64,000 nucleotides of DNA, from the NCBI GenBank assembly GCA_019454985.1, contig JACFNF010000010.1:1-64000 (forward strand), read 5' to 3'. Both the position numbers and the translations under genes were made by a program. This DNA comes from Bacteroidales bacterium (GTDB lineage Bacteria > Bacteroidota > Bacteroidia > Bacteroidales > F082). The notes beneath the pieces are model-generated. The model was not told where the DNA came from. It was given only the letters and a program-made list of their open reading frames with translations, and did not search any database. Positions 49,914 through 58,249 of the stretch are shown here, piece after piece (the first letter of the stretch is position 1; every line of letters starts with the position of its first letter).

Positions 49914-51335
49914 CTATCGGCGTCCGCCAGAAGAGTGACTGCCCGACGACGAGCCTCTGCTGCTGCCCGATGAACTGCTTCCCGAAGAAAAAGAGTTGCT
50001 TCCTGAGGAATATGAGCTGCTGCGCGAAGGGGTGTATGAACGGCTCTCGCTTGAGCTGCTGCGTGAAGGCGTCGAATAACTTCTGCTTTCGCTTGAACTG
50101 CTGCGCGAAGGCTGCGACACACTTTGGTTTCCCCTCAACCTTTGCGGCGATGATAACGGGCGCGCTCCCTCCCTGTTTGGGGTAACGGTTGTCCTGTTTT
50201 CGCCTGATGTTGAAGGACGCTGGCCTGTGCCCGGCCGTACATATTCGTTGCTGGAATTGGGTTGACGGCTTGCCGGCGAGGAATATGACTTTGGACGTTC
50301 ATAACGTTGCTCGCGGTTAGCTGGCCGTTGATATTTCTCGCGGTAATCGCCAATCTTTTGCTGTGTTGTCGGCCGGGAATAGGTGTTCCCACTTTGTACG
50401 CCCCGTTCCGGCATCGCTGGCCGGACAGCCTGATTGCGGCTGCCCCTTTCCGAACCTTGCTGTATCACTCCGTTTTGGCCTGTGCCTGATGTGATAGCTG
50501 TATTGGCTCTGTCGCCACGTGGGGAGGCAAAGCTTGAGTTTTCGCCACCACTGCCTGACGGTCTCCCCGACGGCCCGGGGATAGTGGTTCCCGAACTGCG
50601 GTTTCCACGATGTCCATATAGTGTGGAAGGTTTGTAACGCGATGGATAATCATAAATCCCGCCATAATAATAACCATCCCAGAAACCATGATAATACCCA
50701 CTGTAATATCCACCCCATCCCCACGGGCGACCATAACCCCAGCCATAGCTCCATCCATAATACCAGGAGTTGCCCCAGAAAGGATCGTAACCCCATCCCC
50801 AATATGGATCATAACTGCCCCAATAAGGCGAATAACTGTAATAATAAGGCCATCCATAGTTAAATCCAAACGACCAGCTATAGGGGTTGAATGGGGAATA
50901 GCCTACGGAGAAGCTGTTGTAGCAGTTGAAACAACCGGTGTTGAATCCATCGTAATAGCCAAATGAAGTGCTAAAACCTGAGTTGAACCGGCGAAGTCGT
51001 TGCGCATATTCCGAATCATAATAGGTTTCGGTGGAGGAATATGAGGTGCCATCGGGCTCAACCACTGTTTCGGTAGTGGAATAAACGGCTTGAGGCTTCT
51101 CGTCCACCGAAACTACTGCTTGAGGTTCTTGTGAATAAACCTGATACTCATGAGAACTGTTACTGCTTGCAGCGGTTGTGGTTTGCTGCTCTGCCGGCGA
51201 GGCAGCAACAAGTACTCTTTCTTTGTTTGGGGCATATTTCTTCGAATAATAAGCATCATCCTGCACATAAGAACCGGTTGAACAGGCAGACACGATGAGA
51301 AATAGCACCATGAAAAGCGTGATGTTGGTTTTCAT
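49914..51335 (-). CDS. Low-complexity Tyr/Trp/Gly- and Ser-rich lipoprotein (hypothetical)
   Basis: 473 residues. A lipoprotein signal (MKTNITLFMVLFLIVSAC, Cys18) precedes a Thr/Ser/Glu-rich stretch. Residues about 125-235 are extremely rich in Tyr, Trp, Gly and Phe in short tandem-like units (SYDPYWGWGYDPFWGNSWYY). A basic Arg/Ser/Pro/Asn region follows, and the last 70 residues are almost wholly Ser with Arg (SRSSSSESRSY repeated, ending SGSHSSGGRR). No folded domain is recognised; similar Bacteroidota proteins have often been mislabelled 'vitellogenin II'. It is probably a disordered envelope or surface polymer. The DNA of the C-terminal part is internally repetitive (about 49930-50110). 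Confidence 0.8.
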   Translation of the reverse strand: MKTNITLFMVLFLIVSACSTGSYVQDDAYYSKKYAPNKERVLVAASPAEQQTTTAASSNSSHEYQVYSQEPQAVVSVDEKPQAVYSTTETVVEPDGTSYSSTETYYDSEYAQRLRRFNSGFSTSFGYYDGFNTGCFNCYNSFSVGYSPFNPYSWSFGFNYGWPYYYSYSPYWGSYDPYWGWGYDPFWGNSWYYGWSYGWGYGRPWGWGGYYSGYYHGFWDGYYYGGIYDYPSRYKPSTLYGHRGNRSSGTTIPGPSGRPSGSGGENSSFASPRGDRANTAITSGTGQNGVIQQGSERGSRNQAVRPAMPERGVQSGNTYSRPTTQQKIGDYREKYQRPANREQRYERPKSYSSPASRQPNSSNEYVRPGTGQRPSTSGENRTTVTPNREGARPLSSPQRLRGNQSVSQPSRSSSSESRSYSTPSRSSSSESRSYTPSRSSSYSSGSNSFSSGSSSSGSSRGSSSGSHSSGGRR

Positions 51336-51361
51336 TTTGGGTTCTCCTATATTATTTATAC

Positions 51362-51390
51362 TTGATTTCCATCCGTTTTTTCTATTTTTG
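51362..51390 (+). promoter_or_regulatory. Promoter of proS
   Basis: TTG (51362-51364), 18-bp spacer, TATTTTTG (51383-51390): the same layout as the transketolase promoter. The leader to the ATG at 51441 is about 45 nt and A-rich. Confidence 0.65.
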
Positions 51391-51440
51391 CAGCTCTGAA
51401 AAATCTATTGTAAAAGTACAAATATTATACCACAAATTAG

Positions 51441-52913
51441 ATGGCAAAAGATTTAAGCACACGGGAAGAAAATTATTCCCAGTGGTACACTGACATTGTT
51501 ACGAAAGCCGATCTGGCCGAAAATTCAGCCGTTAGAGGGTGTATGGTCATCAAACCTTATGGTTATGCCATTTGGGAACGCATGCAGGCCGAACTCGATA
51601 AGATGTTTAAAGATACGGGGCATCAGAATGCCTACTTTCCTTTGTTTATCCCCAAATCGTTCTTCAGCAAAGAGGCCAGTCATGTGGAAGGTTTTGCCAA
51701 AGAGTGTGCCGTTGTTACCCATTACCGTTTGAAAAATGATAAAAATGGTAAAGGAATCGTTGTGGACGAAGCCGCACGGCTCGAAGAAGAACTTATCGTA
51801 AGGCCAACCAGCGAAACCATCATCTGGGATACCTATCGCAACTGGATTCAGTCGTATCGCGATCTGCCTTTGCTTATCAACCAATGGGCCAATGTGGTAC
51901 GCTGGGAGATGCGGACGCGTTTGTTTTTGCGTACCGCCGAGTTTCTCTGGCAGGAAGGCCATACCGCCCACGCCACTCGCGAAGAGGCTGTGGCCGAAGC
52001 CGAACAAATGCTGCGCGTTTATGCTGCTTTTGCCGAAGAATGGATGGCCATTCCCGTGCTGCGCGGCGTGAAATCGGCCAACGAACGTTTTGCCGGCGCA
52101 GTGGAAACTTATTGCATCGAAGCGCTAATGCAGGATGGAAAGGCGCTTCAGGCTGGAACATCTCACTTCCTGGGACAGAATTTTGCTAAAGCTTTTGATG
52201 TGCAGTTTCTGAGCAAAGAAAACAAACTCGAATATGTGTGGGCCACATCATGGGGCGTTTCTACCCGACTGATGGGTGCGTTAGTGATGACACATTCCGA
52301 CGACAACGGCTTAGTATTGCCTCCAAAACTGGCTCCCATTCAGGTGGTGATCGTGCCAATCTACAGGAATGAGGAACAGTATCAAGCTATATGCGACAAA
52401 GGACGCGAGATCAAACAAATGCTCGAAAAGGCCGGTATTCGGGTGAAGCTCGACGATCGCGACACGCAGAAACCAGGTTTCAAATTTAATGAATGGGAGT
52501 TTAAAGGAGTTCCGGTGCGCTTAGCCATTGGTCCGCGCGACCTCGAAAATAGCACTGTTGAAGTAGCCCGCCGCGATACCCTTGAAAAGGAAGTGTTGCA
52601 AATGCAGGATATTGACCAGAAAGTGACGCATCTGCTCAGCCAGATTCAACAAAATCTGTTCCAGAAAGCTTTGGATTTCCGAAATTCGAATACCTTTAAA
52701 GTGGATAGCTGGGAGGAGTTTAAAGCAAAAATTGAAGAAGGGGGATTCATTGAAGCACATTGGGACGGAAGCCCTGAAACCGAGCAGGCCATCAAAGAAG
52801 AAACCAAAGCTACCATCAGGCTCATCCCCTTAGATGGACAGATGGAAGAAGGACACTGTGTGTATTCGGGAAAACCATCCAAACAAAGAGTCGTCTTCGC
52901 CAGAGCCTATTAA
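51441..52913 (+). CDS. proS: Prolyl-tRNA synthetase (eukaryote/archaeal-type)
   Basis: 490 residues, the short ProS without the editing insertion of the E. coli type. Class II motifs are visible: motif 1 region [17 protein letters not shown], motif 2 [26 protein letters not shown] and motif 3 [19 protein letters not shown] ([20 protein letters not shown]). The proline site has RPTSE, and the anticodon-binding domain starts at about 290 ([10 protein letters not shown]). The C-terminal domain ends ...ARAY as in this subclass. Charges tRNA-Pro in the cytoplasm. Monocistronic, with its own promoter and terminator. Confidence 0.96.
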   Translation: MAKDLSTREENYSQWYTDIVTKADLAENSAVRGCMVIKPYGYAIWERMQAELDKMFKDTGHQNAYFPLFIPKSFFSKEASHVEGFAKECAVVTHYRLKNDKNGKGIVVDEAARLEEELIVRPTSETIIWDTYRNWIQSYRDLPLLINQWANVVRWEMRTRLFLRTAEFLWQEGHTAHATREEAVAEAEQMLRVYAAFAEEWMAIPVLRGVKSANERFAGAVETYCIEALMQDGKALQAGTSHFLGQNFAKAFDVQFLSKENKLEYVWATSWGVSTRLMGALVMTHSDDNGLVLPPKLAPIQVVIVPIYRNEEQYQAICDKGREIKQMLEKAGIRVKLDDRDTQKPGFKFNEWEFKGVPVRLAIGPRDLENSTVEVARRDTLEKEVLQMQDIDQKVTHLLSQIQQNLFQKALDFRNSNTFKVDSWEEFKAKIEEGGFIEAHWDGSPETEQAIKEETKATIRLIPLDGQMEEGHCVYSGKPSKQRVVFARAY

Positions 52914-52938
52914 CCATTCAAGGAATGAAATGAAATTG

Positions 52939-52973
52939 AACGGCCGGTCGGCCAAAAGACCGGCCGTTTTTAA
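52939..52973. terminator. Terminator of proS, usable in both directions
   Basis: An 11-bp stem, AACGGCCGGTC (52939-52949) with GACCGGCCGTT (52958-52968), then TTTAA. It overlaps the stop region of the convergent GIN-domain gene at 52970. Confidence 0.85.
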
Positions 52974-53791
52974 TTGCCGAGATAAAGCAGTTTGCCGTTG
53001 CCGGTGCCGCTAAGCTGAACAATATCAGGTTTGGGCGCATAATAATACACATTTCCATTGCCGTTGATTTTTGCCTCAAGGCTGTTGTTTACCCTTACCC
53101 AACAATGGTTGTCGGAGCGGTTTTCGAGGAAACTGAAGTCGGTTTGAAGATTTCGGGCGTCAATTGGGCCATAACTGGCCTGATAGATATAATTGATTTT
53201 TGAGTCGCCCTTGGCAAATAACTCGGCGGTACCGTAATGGAAATTCAGCGACGACCACTTCAGTCCCTCCACCCATAGTGAAATTGTGCCGGAACCTTCG
53301 TATATGTTGATCATCAAGGTATCGGTATCAATTGGATCCTTAAACTTCATACTGCCGTTCGAACGGTACTCAATATTTGCCAGGGTATCAAAGTAGAGAT
53401 CGAGCTTTTTGAGCCCTTTGCACAGACTCTCATTGTTGATTATGAGTCGTTTGTATGAATGGGTCGGAGTGTAAATCGTATCCCCACCAATAATTAAGGT
53501 ATCATTTGCAAATTCCTGTACATATTTTTCAAAGGAAAAAGCAACTTGGTCAATCACATTTTCGCCGGCCTCAAAGACTACTTTGCAAGAATCTGGCGAA
53601 CTCGCTTTATGAAAAACAACATCCACATCTGCGGTTAACAGCAATGCCTGAAAAGATTCGAGTGATATTTCTTTTTGCACAGTTTTACCTACGGGTTGAA
53701 ACCAGTCGAAAGCTCCCTTTTTACAGGCGCTCATTGTGGTGAATAGGCTGAAAAACAGCAGTAAGATAAGATGACGAATTGCTCTGTTCAT
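52970..53791 (-). CDS. Head-GIN (DUF2807) domain lipoprotein
   Basis: 273 residues. Lipoprotein signal ending MSAC, Cys23, then KK. The rest forms repeated short beta-strands of the DUF2807 'auto-transporter adhesin head GIN' fold; the C-terminal strand pair NGNGNVYYYAPKPDIVQLSG followed by TGNGKLLYLG is diagnostic. The family forms beta-helix-like envelope proteins with unclear roles, possibly adhesion. It lies 6 bp downstream of the PagL-like gene and is co-transcribed with it. Confidence 0.85.
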   Translation of the reverse strand: MNRAIRHLILLLFFSLFTTMSACKKGAFDWFQPVGKTVQKEISLESFQALLLTADVDVVFHKASSPDSCKVVFEAGENVIDQVAFSFEKYVQEFANDTLIIGGDTIYTPTHSYKRLIINNESLCKGLKKLDLYFDTLANIEYRSNGSMKFKDPIDTDTLMINIYEGSGTISLWVEGLKWSSLNFHYGTAELFAKGDSKINYIYQASYGPIDARNLQTDFSFLENRSDNHCWVRVNNSLEAKINGNGNVYYYAPKPDIVQLSGTGNGKLLYLGN

Positions 53792-53797
53792 TTTTCG

Positions 53798-54982
53798 TCA
53801 CAATTTTAATTTATGATTGTCGCGATGACGATAAAAGATGTGATCCCAACGGTAGCCTACACCATAGCCGATAAAATCGGCACGTCCGGCATGTGCCGTC
53901 AGGCTGATAACTCCGAAAAACCGATCGTTGAAATGGTATTTTAAACCAACTTTCTGATATGGAATTCCGTCAGACTTTTCAGCTCCGCCCAAATGAAAGC
54001 CAAGATCGAAAAGAAAGGAAGTTTTTGAGAGCACCATCTCATAAGCAATGCTAATGCCGGGTTTGAGAAATTTGTACGTTGGTATTGTTTCTGTTTTTCC
54101 TTCTAATTGGTGTCGGTAGGCGAGCACGTCTTTGTCCGAGCCATCATAGGTGAGCTCTAAACCTAAACCATATTTGCCTTTGAGCGAATGCGGTATCATG
54201 AACCGGAACGCTGTATTCGACACATAATAGCGTTTTCCAAGTTTTTGGCTCATGTCAATAGTGCCAAACGATTGCATCAACTCCATTGAAAAATGTCGTT
54301 TGTTGTCATATTCAAACAAACGTAGTACAGGAAGAAATTTCAGCGAAAGGTATGGGTTGGGCGGGCTGAGATAAAAGTTGAGTCCGGCCACTGCCGAAAC
54401 GATGTTCAGGCCATAGTTGGGCGTTTTGGTCGAGCCGTTGGAGAAATGCGTCAGGCCGGCTGCGGCGATGAAGGTAAATCGCGGACTAATGGTCTTGCGG
54501 TAATCGAGAAACAAACTGGCAGCCGCATTTATATGGCTTCCGATGGCGTAGTTCCGGAAATTAATCACCGGATCAAATTTGTTGGTCAGATATCCTAAAC
54601 CTACGCCTAACCTAAAGTTAAGCCGGCTGTCAACGTTCGGGTTCAGCGGGAAATTGATGAAGGGATAAACTGCATAAGCCTGACCAATCTCATCGAAACC
54701 GCCCATACCCGAATAATAAAACGAAAATCCGATGGTGGGATAGCTGTAGAGCGCTTCCCAACGCTGGCGGCCAAAAGTTGATTTCTGGAAAGCGAGCTCC
54801 ACCGATGGAAAGGCAGCATTGAAACGCTTAAGCTCCTTGTGATGATGCAGATAAAAACCATAATGACCACGAAGCTCAATCTGATAATTATTGTCGGGCA
54901 GGGGAGGGCGAGGTTGGGCGTGAACCAATCCAAACGGTTGTATCACTGATAAAAACAGGAAAACCAACGTGACCATTGCCAT
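53798..54982 (-). CDS. PagL-like lipid A deacylase / acyloxyacyl hydrolase family outer-membrane protein
   Basis: 394 residues from the ATG at 54982, where the hydrophobic signal begins (MAMVTLVFLFLSVIQPFGLVHAQ); a TTG at 55060 would give a 26-residue extension and cannot be excluded. The protein is an outer-membrane barrel. The motif AGLTHFSNGSTKTPNYGLN near its middle has the His-x-Ser arrangement of PagL (HYSN in Pseudomonas), the catalytic His and Ser that remove the 3-O acyl chain from lipid A. The barrel is longer than PagL itself (about 150 residues), as in Bacteroidota 'acyloxyacyl hydrolase' members. Activity is inference from the motif. Confidence 0.77.
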   Translation of the reverse strand: MAMVTLVFLFLSVIQPFGLVHAQPRPPLPDNNYQIELRGHYGFYLHHHKELKRFNAAFPSVELAFQKSTFGRQRWEALYSYPTIGFSFYYSGMGGFDEIGQAYAVYPFINFPLNPNVDSRLNFRLGVGLGYLTNKFDPVINFRNYAIGSHINAAASLFLDYRKTISPRFTFIAAAGLTHFSNGSTKTPNYGLNIVSAVAGLNFYLSPPNPYLSLKFLPVLRLFEYDNKRHFSMELMQSFGTIDMSQKLGKRYYVSNTAFRFMIPHSLKGKYGLGLELTYDGSDKDVLAYRHQLEGKTETIPTYKFLKPGISIAYEMVLSKTSFLFDLGFHLGGAEKSDGIPYQKVGLKYHFNDRFFGVISLTAHAGRADFIGYGVGYRWDHIFYRHRDNHKLKL

Positions 54983-55084
54983 GCCCGAAACAGGAGCCGG
55001 CCTGTAAAAAAATAAGCGATTCAAAACAGTATATTGAACTTTCTTTGTAATACCCGGCAAGCGTTAATACGTTATAAAAGCCCG

Positions 55085-55116
55085 CAAAGGTATGAAACCA
55101 TAATAAAGCAGACAAA
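55085..55116 (-). promoter_or_regulatory. Promoter of the PagL-like/GIN lipoprotein pair
   Basis: On the minus strand TTTG (55113-55116), 20-bp spacer, TACCTTTG (55085-55092). Transcription would start near 55078, upstream of both candidate start codons of the PagL-like gene. Confidence 0.65.
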
Positions 55117-55233
55117 ACAATAACGGATAAACTGGTATCTTGTTGCATGAGCAACGGTTAAATTGATGCTACTGAAACATGCCGGTTTGCCTAGAAAACC
55201 GTACTTTTACGGCCTTCAAAAAAATGAAAGCCG

Positions 55234-56004
55234 ATGCGCGAAAAATTAGAAGCATTTCAAAGATTGCTCACCATCATGGATGAGTTGCGGGCTTCCTGTC
55301 CCTGGGACAGCGCTCAAACGATTGAAAGCCTGAGACACCTCACCATCGAAGAAACTTATGAACTCAGCGATGCCATTCTGGAAAACAACCTGGACGAGGT
55401 GAAAAAAGAGTTGGGCGACCTGATGTTACATTTGGTTTTTTATTCCAAGATTGGCTCCGAGTTGGGGGCTTTCGATATTCGCGATGTGCTCAACGGCATC
55501 TCGGATAAGCTGATAGTCCGTCATCCGCACATTTATGGCGAAGTAAAAGTGGCCGACCAGGAGGATGTGAAATCAAACTGGGAGAAAATCAAACTGAAAG
55601 AAGGGAAAAAATCAGTGCTCGAAGGGGTTCCGGAAAGTCTGCCAGCCCTTTTAAAAGCATATCGGATGCAGGAAAAAGCCGGAGGTGTTGGTTTTGAATG
55701 GCGGCATACAGATGATGTGTGGGTCAAAGTGAAAGAAGAAATGGGTGAGCTGGAACAGGAGGTAAAACGTCAGGCGCCTGTCGAACGACTTGAAGACGAG
55801 TTTGGCGATTTGCTTTTTGCCTTGGTCAATTATGCCCGTTATATCGGCGTTAACCCGGAGGACGCATTGGAACGTACGAACCGAAAGTTCAAGTCGCGTT
55901 TTCAATACATTGAGAGAAAAGCCGAAGGCCTCGGAAAAAAACCACACGAGATGAGCCTCGAAGAAATGGACGGTTATTGGAACGAAGCCAAAAAAGCGGA
56001 ATAA
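55234..56004 (+). CDS. mazG: Nucleoside triphosphate pyrophosphohydrolase MazG
   Basis: 256 residues, two MazG domains. The first has LRASCPWDSAQTIESLRHLTIEETYEL (given as CPWDSAQTIESL and EETYEL) and KKELGDLMLHLVFYSKI, with the EExxE/ExxD magnesium pattern. The central part KSVLEGVPESLPALLKAYRMQEKA is typical of MazG. The second repeats the pattern: KEEMGELEQEV and DEFGDLLFALVNYARY. It hydrolyses non-canonical or excess NTPs to NMP and pyrophosphate. Confidence 0.95.
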   Translation: MREKLEAFQRLLTIMDELRASCPWDSAQTIESLRHLTIEETYELSDAILENNLDEVKKELGDLMLHLVFYSKIGSELGAFDIRDVLNGISDKLIVRHPHIYGEVKVADQEDVKSNWEKIKLKEGKKSVLEGVPESLPALLKAYRMQEKAGGVGFEWRHTDDVWVKVKEEMGELEQEVKRQAPVERLEDEFGDLLFALVNYARYIGVNPEDALERTNRKFKSRFQYIERKAEGLGKKPHEMSLEEMDGYWNEAKKAE

Positions 56005-56072
56005 TCTTAAGGGCTGGTCTTAGCGACAAAAGTTGTCTATACTGCTGTTGAGATAAAATCAAATAAAACATC

Positions 56073-56102
56073 CGGATTTTCATCCACAGAGATGAAAACC
56101 CG
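56073..56102 (-). terminator. Probable terminator downstream of the peroxiredoxin gene
   Basis: CGGATTTTCATC (56073-56084) and GATGAAAACCCG (56091-56102) pair with one mismatch around a 6-nt loop. On the minus strand the following sequence is T-rich (ATGTTTTATTTGATTTT). It lies between the convergent mazG and peroxiredoxin genes. Confidence 0.5.
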
Positions 56103-56137
56103 AATGCAGTACAAATGAATGGGCCCAGTGGGTTACC

Positions 56138-56767
56138 TCAGTGTTTTGCAAGGTATTGCGATACACCCTCGTGGGTTGCGGTCATGGCTTCGTCGCCCGA
56201 TTTCCAGTTGGCCGGGCACACTTCACCCACTTCTTCGAAATGCTGCAAGGCGTCAATCATGCGCAAAGCCTCGTCAATGCTGCGGCCAAGCGGAAGGTCG
56301 TTCACAATCTGATGGCGAACAATGCCCTGCTTATCAATGAGAAACAATCCTCGATAAGCAACGGGCTCACCGTTAAATTCCATTTCGCCATCTTCGTTGT
56401 AGGAAAACTCACCTGCCAACACATCATAATTGGCCGAAATGGTTTTTGAAAGGTCGGAAACCAATGGATATTTCACACCTTCGATTCCACCCTGATTCCG
56501 TGGGGTGTTTACCCAGGCCCAATGCGAATATTTCGAATCAACCGAGCAACCGACAACGGCCACATCGCGGCTTTCAAAATCGGCTATCCTGTCCTGAAAA
56601 GCAATGATCTCAGTCGGACATACAAAGGTGAAGTCGAGCGGATAGAAAAAAAAGATGACGTGTTTTTTGCCGATATATTGTTGCAGCGAGAACTTCTCTT
56701 CAAAAGTACCGTTGATCACTGCGTCGGCTTCAAAATAAGGGGCTTTCTTGCCTACTAAAACTGCCAT
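56138..56767 (-). CDS. 2-Cys peroxiredoxin (AhpC/Prx1 type)
   Basis: 209 residues. Peroxidatic Cys50 lies in FYPLDFTFVCPTEI; resolving Cys184 is in GEVCPANW. The catalytic Thr and Arg are in place (PLDFTFVC; YRGLFLIDK). The C-terminal helix after VCPANW is present but has no YF motif, so the enzyme may resist over-oxidation. It reduces hydrogen and alkyl peroxides in the cytoplasm. Stands alone with its own -7 box; no ahpF is adjacent. Confidence 0.95.
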   Translation of the reverse strand: MAVLVGKKAPYFEADAVINGTFEEKFSLQQYIGKKHVIFFFYPLDFTFVCPTEIIAFQDRIADFESRDVAVVGCSVDSKYSHWAWVNTPRNQGGIEGVKYPLVSDLSKTISANYDVLAGEFSYNEDGEMEFNGEPVAYRGLFLIDKQGIVRHQIVNDLPLGRSIDEALRMIDALQHFEEVGEVCPANWKSGDEAMTATHEGVSQYLAKH

Positions 56768-56804
56768 AATGTTAGTTTATTGGTCGTTAATAAATATTTA
56801 TTTG

Positions 56805-56812
56805 CAAAAATA
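56805..56812 (-). promoter_or_regulatory. -7 box (TATTTTTG) of the peroxiredoxin gene
   Basis: Exact TAnnTTTG match on the minus strand 38 bp before the ATG at 56767. Confidence 0.5.
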
Positions 56813-56884
56813 TACGGTTTTGACTTTTTTCTGTTGTGAAGTATTCAACAAAAAAAGTCGGATAATGTTTGAGTTTCGTGAAGA

Positions 56885-58249
56885 TTAATCATGGCGGAGC
56901 GATTCTACCGGGTCTTGCTCGGCGGCCTTGCGGGCCGGTAGATATCCAAACACAATGCCTACCGAAGCAGCCACGCCAAATGAGATAAGAATGGAACCAA
57001 GACTTACAATGGTCAGAATATCAGTTGTTTCCATGATGATTCTTGCCATAACGAGTCCCAACAGTATGCCGATAATGCCACCGCTGATGCTGATGAGCGT
57101 AGCTTCCGAAAGAAACTGAAGGATGATATCCATTTTGGTTGCACCAATGGATCGTCTGACGCCGATTTCGCGGATGCGTTCCATCACCGAGGCCAACATG
57201 ATGTTCATGATGCCGATGCCGCCGACTAACAACGAAATGCCTGCAATGGCTCCCAGCACAATATTGAAGATATCTTTGGTACGTTGCTCCTGCTTGAGCA
57301 GCAGTTCGGGTACTGTAATCTCAAAATCCTCAACGCCAAGATGTCGGCGCGAAAGCATCTGACTGAGGATTTTCGTCGTGGCATTGAGATTGGCGCTCTC
57401 GTCAACCTGAACGATGATGCGATCGAGCTGATGGTAATTGGCGCTTTCATCGCTACCGGATTCGTTGCCCATCACCGTAACACTGTTGCCGCTGAAGATC
57501 GTCGTCGTGCCTCCGTGTAGTGAGCCCGAATTGATGAGCGAGCGGTCTTTATATCGGAGCAACACGGTCTGCAGCGGCGCGTAGATGTTGTTGTCAGTCT
57601 CCGTCACGGCCTGACTTTCGTTTTTTGAAACCATCGCCACACGTTTTTCGAGCACACCGATGACTTTGAGCCAAAGGCTGCCACATTTAATGTGCTTGCC
57701 GATGGGATTCTCCAAAGGGAAAAAACGAGTCTTAATCCCCGGCCCGATGATGCAAACTGGACTTCCTTGTTCGGATTGTTCTTCGGTGAACATGGTCCCC
57801 GATTCGAGGTTCATGCTGAAAACATGAAAAAAGTCGGGAGTAACGCCATTGAGTTTAGCTTGTTGCCTCAGACCATCCTTGATGATACTGGTTTCGTACA
57901 CCACTTCGGGGCTGACGCGGTTTACGGTTGGGATAATCTCGGCTATTCCTTTGGCATCGAGAAGCGTAAGCCCGGGTGAAAACTTTTTGCTTTCCTGCTT
58001 GCCTTCACTCTCGTCGCTATCGGTCGAAGCATTTTTTTCGTAACGAGAACTGATGATGATGTTGTTGACGCCCACCATCTTGATCTGCTCTAGGATTTCT
58101 TGTCTTGCACCATTGCCAATGGCCATCATGGCAATGACCGCTGAAACACCGAAGATGATACCTAAGGCGGTAAGGATGGATCGCGAGCGATTGGCAAAGA
58201 CCGCTTCGAGCGCTACTTGCAGGATTTCCCAGTATCGTTCAGTTTTCAT
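56885..58249 (-). CDS. MacB/FtsX-type ABC transporter permease
   Basis: 454 residues. The N-terminal membrane helix (RSILTALGIIFGVSAVIAMMAIGNGA) leads into a large periplasmic MacB_PCD domain (about 45-310) and three C-terminal helices of the FtsX domain (IVLGAIAGISLLVGGIGIMNIMLASV, REIGVRRSIGATKMDI). Such permeases drive transport of substrates out through the envelope and need a separate or fused ATP-binding subunit. None is fused or adjacent here. The start overlaps the stop of the adaptor gene by 4 bp, so the two act together. Confidence 0.92.
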   Translation of the reverse strand: MKTERYWEILQVALEAVFANRSRSILTALGIIFGVSAVIAMMAIGNGARQEILEQIKMVGVNNIIISSRYEKNASTDSDESEGKQESKKFSPGLTLLDAKGIAEIIPTVNRVSPEVVYETSIIKDGLRQQAKLNGVTPDFFHVFSMNLESGTMFTEEQSEQGSPVCIIGPGIKTRFFPLENPIGKHIKCGSLWLKVIGVLEKRVAMVSKNESQAVTETDNNIYAPLQTVLLRYKDRSLINSGSLHGGTTTIFSGNSVTVMGNESGSDESANYHQLDRIIVQVDESANLNATTKILSQMLSRRHLGVEDFEITVPELLLKQEQRTKDIFNIVLGAIAGISLLVGGIGIMNIMLASVMERIREIGVRRSIGATKMDIILQFLSEATLISISGGIIGILLGLVMARIIMETTDILTIVSLGSILISFGVAASVGIVFGYLPARKAAEQDPVESLRHD

